Assembly: GCA_035235625.1 (NCBI GenBank)
Contig: CP141145.1
Coordinates: 41,334,668-41,398,667 of the forward strand
Source: Saururus chinensis
Taxonomy: Eukaryota; Streptophyta; Magnoliopsida; Piperales; Saururaceae
Reading direction: 5' to 3'
Length of the DNA: 64,000 nt
This document shows, piece by piece, positions 57,755-64,000 of the stretch (positions are counted from its first letter, which is position 1; each line of letters opens with the position of its first letter). The notes beneath the pieces are model-generated. The model saw only the letters and a list, made by a program, of their open reading frames with translations, was not told the DNA's origin and ran no database searches. Position numbers and translations under genes: made by a program.

Positions 57755-59399
57755 TTTGACTGCAGTGGCTTGTCAGCACTAGTGGCATACTTTCCTTTGC
57801 AACCCGTCTCCTCTTTCCTGTCATTTAACCCATGCGTACCCCACTTACCAGTTTTACCCTCTTCTTTAAAATTACCTTGAACCCATTCAATTGGTTTTCC
57901 ATTCCCCTTCCTAATGAAGTTTTATGTGAAACTTTGATATAAATTGAACTCTCCTTAGTACGTCAATACATATGAGGGTAACAACAAAGAAGAATGTGTT
58001 GATTAGATTTAAGAAAAAAAAAGTTACTACTCTGGTAAAAATAGTAAGATTGTAATTAAACCTGGCGGTCTTTAATAGTGCCAAAAAACCAAAAAGATTT
58101 ATTAAAACAAAACACAAAGGAGAGGGTACCCATGCACGGATTTATTATGAAAGATGAGATAATACTGTCAGCTCCATCACCGCGTCCAGAAGCGTTATGG
58201 AAACTCGTGCACCCATGGGATTGGTGGCGCAGACAGAGCCACCACGTTATTTAATAGTGACATCAACTGCCGACTTACCGGTTACTAAATTGAGAATCCT
58301 CATTAACACCCTGAGAATGAACTCGAGTCAAGATGAACTCATTTTCTTATAAGTTGGCCGGCTGTGGGTGGTCCGTTGTCACAGGGGTACTTGGGGAATG
58401 CCTACTATATGATACTTTGCAAGGTTAAAAAGTTAAGTAAATAAGTCATTCTTCGTTAAAGTTATAGTCTGTACTATTTAATTAAATATTTAGCCTGTGA
58501 AGTTAAACAATAAACTCGTCCCAAAAAGCGGATGTACGAATATACCAGAACCTTACCCAAGCGAGCTGGCCAGAAGGAGACACCTCTTTACTATGTATTG
58601 ATCTAACTTAAGCAATTTGGATATCCGAATAATCTATTTTAGCCAAGTGCATGCAAGGGTTGTATCTAACACGGCTATAAGGCTGGACAACAGCCCAACA
58701 GGTCAGAGAACCCCATCACCCAGCAGACAGGGTTCCTGGTATAATAACTAGCTAAACAACAAGCTTTTATTATCATCCGAGATAGCCGGTTGTAAGGCTA
58801 GTCATCATACCAATAGTTTTGTCATTTCAGCTCACCATGTCCCCCCTATATAGCATAAGGGATTTTCTCCAGTCTGTTGGAGTGGCAGCCAAAATGGTTG
58901 TACGGGTATGGTCCAACTAAACTTTGCCAAACAACCCGAAATCACTCCCAATGACACTCTAACACTATATAGGGGGGAGGGGACATATTAAATATCCAAA
59001 TATGTGCTAGTCGATCATGTGTCCCACTATAACCAACTATGTGTAGGCATTATTACATACTTTCTACGCAATGTTGCACACACATATTGCGCAACATTGC
59101 GAGCCTTTCCCGCAATGCCTGCACACATGATATGTAACAGTATAGGCAGTTCTCACAATGCATACACACCTAGTATATAACATTTTTCACACGTGTGTGC
59201 ATCGTAGTACATATCACGAATAGTTCGCATTACTACCCCGTAATAGCTGGTGAGCATAGAATAATGTGATAATATTTTCTCGTGAAGAAGGTGAGGGGCC
59301 AAGTCAAGCAGCACAGGGGCAATCCCACATCTATAAGTCAAGTAAATACCTATGTCCCCCAGTGTTAGCCCCTTCACTTTTTGTATAGATAAGGGGGCG
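57755..59399. other. Intergenic DNA with a hairpin
   Basis: No gene is recognised. A hairpin-like element lies at 58839-58984, and small inverted repeats of 'gcaatgttgc' type at 59070-59100. Confidence 0.45.
58839..58984. repeat. Inverted repeat (MITE-like hairpin)
   Basis: GTCCCCCCTATATAG at the left pairs with CTATATAGGGGGGAGGGGAC at the right. The interior shows no coding sequence and no duplication was found at the borders. Confidence 0.5.
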
Positions 59400-60170
59400 G
59401 CTACCCCCTATACTTAGCAATGGACAACTAAGTTAGCTTGGACGACAGACAGCTTAGGCAACCCCTTGGGCACGGATAGATGCTTGGAGCAGTGTGGGAG
59501 CAGTTCCGGATGCGCACTCACCTTACAGAGCAGGCTGAGGCAAAGTCTCTGCGCGGGTAGGACTCTAAGTGGCATGCTGGGCGCCACAACCCCTTAGGGA
59601 CGGACTCTTAGGGGCTCTAGGACACAGGTAGGCAGCACAGCTAGACTCCTAGAGCGGATAGGAGAAGATGCACATGTTTCCCTAAACTGATGGACTCTAG
59701 AAGCAGCAGGGCGTTGGACTCTTAACCGAAGACAAATTCCTTCACAGGTTTCCTGATTTGTATTGGGACGCCCCATTGGGCTGGAGAGTTGGGACAAGGA
59801 GGGACTCTGTATATATGGGCTAGCTTGTATTTCTAATACGATAAGGACCAGCAGAGCTGAGTCTATTTAAAGGGAGAGGATGGGGCAGTCATGGCTGACA
59901 GAGAATTGTTGAGGACAAACCAGAGAGTGCTCTGCGCAGCGACTTGGCTTGTTAGCCCTGGCCCTCTCTCTGCCTTTGTAACCGAAGGTATGTGATTACA
60001 TAGCATTGGGCAGAGCCCCTTTGCGCTAGAGACGGTTGTGTTAGCTGATTGTTTATTCCCCTTGAGCATACAAGAGGGAAGATCGCAAAAAAAGTTGCTA
60101 GCTGCGTGTTGCAGTTAGGCCATCACGAATATAGACGCTAGGTAAAACTTTGTACCTGTGACACCCGGCC
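59400..60170. other. Possible LTR remnant with repeated 'ggactctta' motifs
   Basis: Repeated 'gactcttagggg', 'gactcctagagc' and 'gactctagaag' phrases (59440-59740) are followed by a TATA-like 'ctatttaaaggg' (59864) and a leader-like stretch. TGTGACACCCGG follows at about 60156. This looks like an LTR promoter region, but no matching partner, primer site or coding part is in the window. Confidence 0.3.
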
Positions 60171-62275
60171 CCCTTAATATTATAGTGTTGCCTTCCCCTT
60201 TCCTCTATGGACAATCACCCAGACTGCCCCCCGTGGGAACTACCTCGTTCCACCCCTGATGTGTGAACATTGGTTAAATTGCCAAAAACAAGTTAAAATC
60301 TACTGACCAACTACAAACAAGTGCTTGATATAGATAACAAATACCAAAATACGAGAAGTGGAAATCAAGTCGGCATTAATTTGTTTAACTAAAATATGTC
60401 TATTTTTTTGTTATTCAGTTATAAAAATGATCACGGTGAATGGAATATTGTTCGTCATTTTAACTTATTCTAAACAAGAACTAAGGTGGCTAAAATGCAT
60501 GTTAACCCTGCGAAAAGTTGTGAAAGAACAGAAAGTTATTTGTATTTATATACCTTCTGAAGAGATGCCGCTGAAGATACACCTCCAATTTGCAGTTTTA
60601 GACGCGGAATGTATTGCGCAGAAAACTGAAAAGCAAAGAACCGAGAAACTTCACAGTAGATGGCACTCATTTCTTACATCCTACCACTTGATCAGGTTCA
60701 GGACAAAAAAATGTTGTCGTCAAAGGGCAATGACCCTTCCATGTATTCCACCCGTGACCACTCCCCGATACGTCCCTTTTCATCATGCTGTTGGGTCACA
60801 GAAAATCTCTCGTCACCTATATTTGCATTTGTGTATCTTGTGCTCCGTGTTTTGCAAAAGGTGAGTGCAGAGTCCTTGGTTTGGATTTGGGAAGGGAGAA
60901 CACCTTCTTCCTTGTCATGGGGTAATTTCTCGCACTCCGTCTGTGCATGCTTTGATCTTGTATTGACTGGGGCACCAGCCGTTGGACATACGGTCTCTGT
61001 GACCAAGGATAGCCTCTATCGTTACGCCGTCCTACCCGTGCGCTTGTACGAAAAGCTTAGGTGATAAACGGACCAGTCACTGAACGTAGTCCATTTTCAA
61101 TATTCCCCAACTATGTTTCCTTTCTGATGGCCTCTGCTGCTAATCACTTAATTTTATTGGCTTACCAAGATCATTGCTACATGACATTTATAACAATATG
61201 GTCACCTTTTTGTTGTGGGATCAGCAAGTAATTATTGGTAGCTTTTGAAAATAGTACTGTTGAAGCGAAATCGCTCAAGACAATGTTCATTCTTAATACT
61301 AGCGAGCGTCACACTCCCTTTTCAATGAAATAAACCGTATAATCCTTGCTGAAGTTCACTTCCAAAAGTGCTAAGCTTTTTTATTGGGGGGGCTACCCAT
61401 ATGACTGAGTCTCATTGCTTCCACCAAGGGAAGCATGTGAGGGTGAGTCCGCGCTGCCTGTGTCAGCTTACAAGCAAGAGTGGTGCATTCATTTGGTGAG
61501 AGCAACAGGACACAGAGCCGGTACAGGCAGCCCCACTCATATGAGGGAGCCATCATTTTCGTCAAAGAGCCGAAAGCTATTGCTGTCTCATGTTTCTTTG
61601 ACACCGGAAGCAAAAAATAATAAGAAGAAGAAGTGCTTTAGAGTTGGAACAAATTTCCTATCCTACAAAAGTGTTTGTTTAACTGACTCGAGATTCATCA
61701 TTATAGCTCTTCAAGAACATTTGCTGGTCCCCCCATTTACAACTGCAGTTACTAATTGGAATAAGTAGAGTTGGCCGGGGTCGATTGATGTGCCTTGTGA
61801 TGAGGTAAATTCATAAAAGGCAGAGGAACAAATAGTTTTCATAAAGATAAAAACACTAGCTAACTGTACAGCTGAGATCGATCGCTAGTCCTGATCCATG
61901 CAGTCGTTAATTTGGCAGGTAAAGACTGGCCTGAGGACTGAGGGTGTGCAGTCTCCAGTCCGCTACAAACAGACCAACAGATATAAATGTAACAAAAGAA
62001 GAAAAAAAATGGACATCAATCCATAGAGAAATAAAAATTCGACTTTCTAAGTTACTAGCGATAACCGTAGCAAGTAAGCTACGCAGATTCCAAAGGAGTG
62101 TGAGATTTTTCACTATTATAGGGGAGCCTGATGATGTCGGTATTGGGAATAGACTTTAGCATTCTAAAATAACGGCCACACAAACCGGTGGGCCTTTCAA
62201 GGTAAAAGTAGCAAGCCAGGTGATTATCTACTGCCGCTCCATCTGCTCCCCTCCTCTCTCATTACATCAAACCCT
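60171..62275. other. Intergenic DNA
   Basis: No supported gene. The 168-codon frame at 60358-60864 and the overlapping one at 60660-61064 show no family signature and compete with each other in the same DNA. Confidence 0.4.
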
Positions 62276-62283
62276 TATAAATA
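62276..62283 (+). promoter_or_regulatory. TATA box of the DVL peptide gene
   Basis: TATAAATA lies 160 bp before the DVL start codon, following CT-rich promoter sequence. Confidence 0.6.
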
Positions 62284-62442
62284 TTAGTGCAAGCCCACTT
62301 CCCGTCACAGTGATTTTAATCAACCGAGAACCAATATCTCTCACAGTTTCAACCACTCTAAAAGTTTCAGATTCTCCGAAACCTTCTTCTTCCCGTCATC
62401 CTTGCAGTCGATCTACAACTACAGCCCCATTTCTATTTGCTG

Positions 62443-62661
62443 ATGGCGATAGCCGCTGCTCCTCAGTTCTACATGGACGAGAAGTGGAAGCTGTCCAAGA
62501 AGGAGGACAGCAGAAGAAGCTCCTTCATTAAGAATTCTAACGGGGGGAGGTCTTCATTCACGCGGAGGTGCGCGACTTTGGTGAAGGAGCAGAGAGCTCG
62601 GTTTTACATCGTGAGACGTTGCGTGACGATGCTCATCTGCTGGAGGGAGTACGGAGATTAG
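62443..62661 (+). CDS. DVL/RTFL (DEVIL/ROTUNDIFOLIA-like) small peptide
   Basis: ATG 62443 to TAG 62659-62661 encodes 72 residues without introns. The start is the first ATG in frame with the domain. A nearby upstream TTG is not needed. Residues 1-38 are variable and Lys/Ser-rich. The C-terminal domain CATLVKEQRARFYIVRRC followed by VTMLICW is the DVL/RTFL signature, with its conserved Cys, KEQRAR and final Trp. These plasma-membrane-associated peptides restrict polar cell proliferation, and over-expression shortens organs. The family has many paralogues, so I give no individual symbol. A TATA box at 62276 and a long 5' leader fit an expressed gene. No frameshift or stop was found. Confidence 0.9.
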   Translation: MAIAAAPQFYMDEKWKLSKKEDSRRSSFIKNSNGGRSSFTRRCATLVKEQRARFYIVRRCVTMLICWREYGD

Positions 62662-64000
62662 TAAGTGGGCCTTTTTCTTCTCCGCTGTATCCTTCGTCAG
62701 TAAACTGCTTTCTTTCTACGAGATGCATCCACAGTCCATAGCAGCGGGATAGCTCTGCCATCCGAGAAAGAAAGATCAGAAAGCTTGCCGAGATGAAAAC
62801 AGGAAGCAACTTCTTGGTCTAGGTGTGAATATATTTTCAGGCATGAGTTTTGCACTGTAATTCATTTGAGTTACAAACTTACTTACGAGTGACTCATTAG
62901 AGATCGATCCATAAACGGCAATATAAAGATATTCCTTTTTTGAGAAAATTGAAACAAACATTTTCTTTTATGTGATCTACTTTTTTTGCTTGCCTTTGGC
63001 TTCATTTTGCTCAAAATGTTCTTTTTTTGTAATTTTCCTAGTTTTCGCTGCTGTTGTTGATCGAAGTAATACTGTAATAGAACAGAGAGAGAGAGACACA
63101 GGAGGAGAGAGAGAGAGAGAGCTTGAAGGAGAGAATGGGTACCGACAGGCACGAGCCTTTCCTCAGAAATCATGGTGTAACAGAACATGGCCTGTGCATG
63201 AAACAACGTGGGCTCCCTCTTCGGATTCCCCTGATGCCAGGATCTAGTTTATCATCACATTAAAAAAAAAATGATCCTGAATGCAGGAGGACAAGAAACA
63301 AGGACTTCCACTTCCTTGCCCGCCACTTCAGTTCTTAGCTGTTTTCGAGTCTTTAGGAGGTCAAAAATAAGTTACTACTATAGGATTAACAATCAAACAA
63401 TCAACTAGTCCAGAAAAACAACGGGGTATTGAGGGGATTACTGGGTTGGGGTAATAGATGAGAGAAAAATGAGTTTTGGAGGTTAAAAGTAAAAAAATCA
63501 CTTTAATTTCAACTAAAACGGGATACTGAGAGGATTACTGAGTGCCTATAACATGTTATAAAAGAAACTAGTCCCAAACTGTTCTCGCGAAAAAAAAAAA
63601 TCTAGTGCAGAACTGTTGTCCATGTGGGTCTCAAATGCCCCCCCAACTGAAACGAAAATATGTAATGGCGCAGGTTGGGTCATCAGGACCAACATGGAGC
63701 TTTTCAATTTTTTTTTATGGTAAACACTTTTCAATGTTACATACATAATACATTAGTGTAGAAGCAGGCAACCTTCACATTTGGAAAATGCCAATCAACG
63801 CAAAAACACATGTTAGCCATGTCTATCTTAGCAATAAAAAAACGGTAAAAGTTGGGGTGAGTATAGGTTGCCGTACACGTGAGCCTAGACTCGGTAAACT
63901 GTGAGATCTAAATCTCATGGCCCAAGGCTAAAATACACTTTGAGTAAACAAAATAGTAGCTTACCATTTCATCTCGGACGTGTTGTATGACTATTATTGG
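62662..64000. other. Downstream and intergenic DNA
   Basis: The probable 3' UTR of the DVL gene comes first, then AT-rich intergenic sequence with no recognised gene. A GA-rich microsatellite lies at 63084-63131. Confidence 0.45.
63084..63131. repeat. GA-rich microsatellite
   Basis: Imperfect GA repeats ('agagagagagaca', 'gagagagagagagagag') are interrupted by short other sequence. Confidence 0.8.

Noticed and set aside
60358..60864. 168-codon plus-strand frame
   Set aside because: It has no family signature and random-looking composition, and it overlaps another similar-sized frame at 60660-61064. It is probably chance.

Overview
This is a stretch of flowering-plant nuclear DNA. The evidence is a six-exon laccase with plant GT-AG introns, a DVL/RTFL peptide gene, a pol III tRNA-His gene, TA-flanked Stowaway-like MITEs, and nested plant Ty3/Gypsy and hAT elements. 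Nothing prokaryotic or organellar was seen. The species cannot be named from this sequence alone. The window is gene-poor and dominated by transposable elements (TEs).

Layout. 1355-7970 is a complete but decayed hAT element (8-bp target duplication, full-length transposase frame with three stops) that also carries exon-intron fragments of two host genes, ALG14 and XPO1/CRM1. 9393-12147 is an intact secretory laccase gene with lignin-type AC promoter motifs, a TATA box and a poly(A) signal. 12800-13179 (minus) is the broken 5' end of a phytosulfokine-receptor-like LRR kinase gene. 14575-18430 is the 3' half of a Tekay/Del-like chromovirus plus LTR-like sequence. 18431-24864 is a giant inverted repeat with roughly 3-kb arms, best read as two long LTRs head to head. 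26277-26700 and 54231-54795 are two related small elements in opposite orientation. 27700-28445 is a 105-bp satellite-like array with long C tracts. 29-39 kb is mostly intergenic, with MITEs, a tRNA-His gene and a G-type lectin kinase remnant.

40000-51695 is a three-level nest. A ZMYM1-like (TTF zinc finger) hAT element is split by a Reina-type chromovirus (43382-50994), which is itself split by a 2.3-kb solo LTR (45574-47871). 52-62 kb is AT-rich intergenic DNA with hairpins and short duplications. 62443-62661 is a small DVL/RTFL peptide gene.

Only the laccase, the DVL peptide and the tRNA look functional. The host genes share no obvious pathway. The strongest leads are the gene-capturing hAT element, the giant inverted repeat, and the observation that nonsense codons in several unrelated TEs are mostly TAG where the frame suggests CAG, as expected for decay of CHG-methylated DNA.
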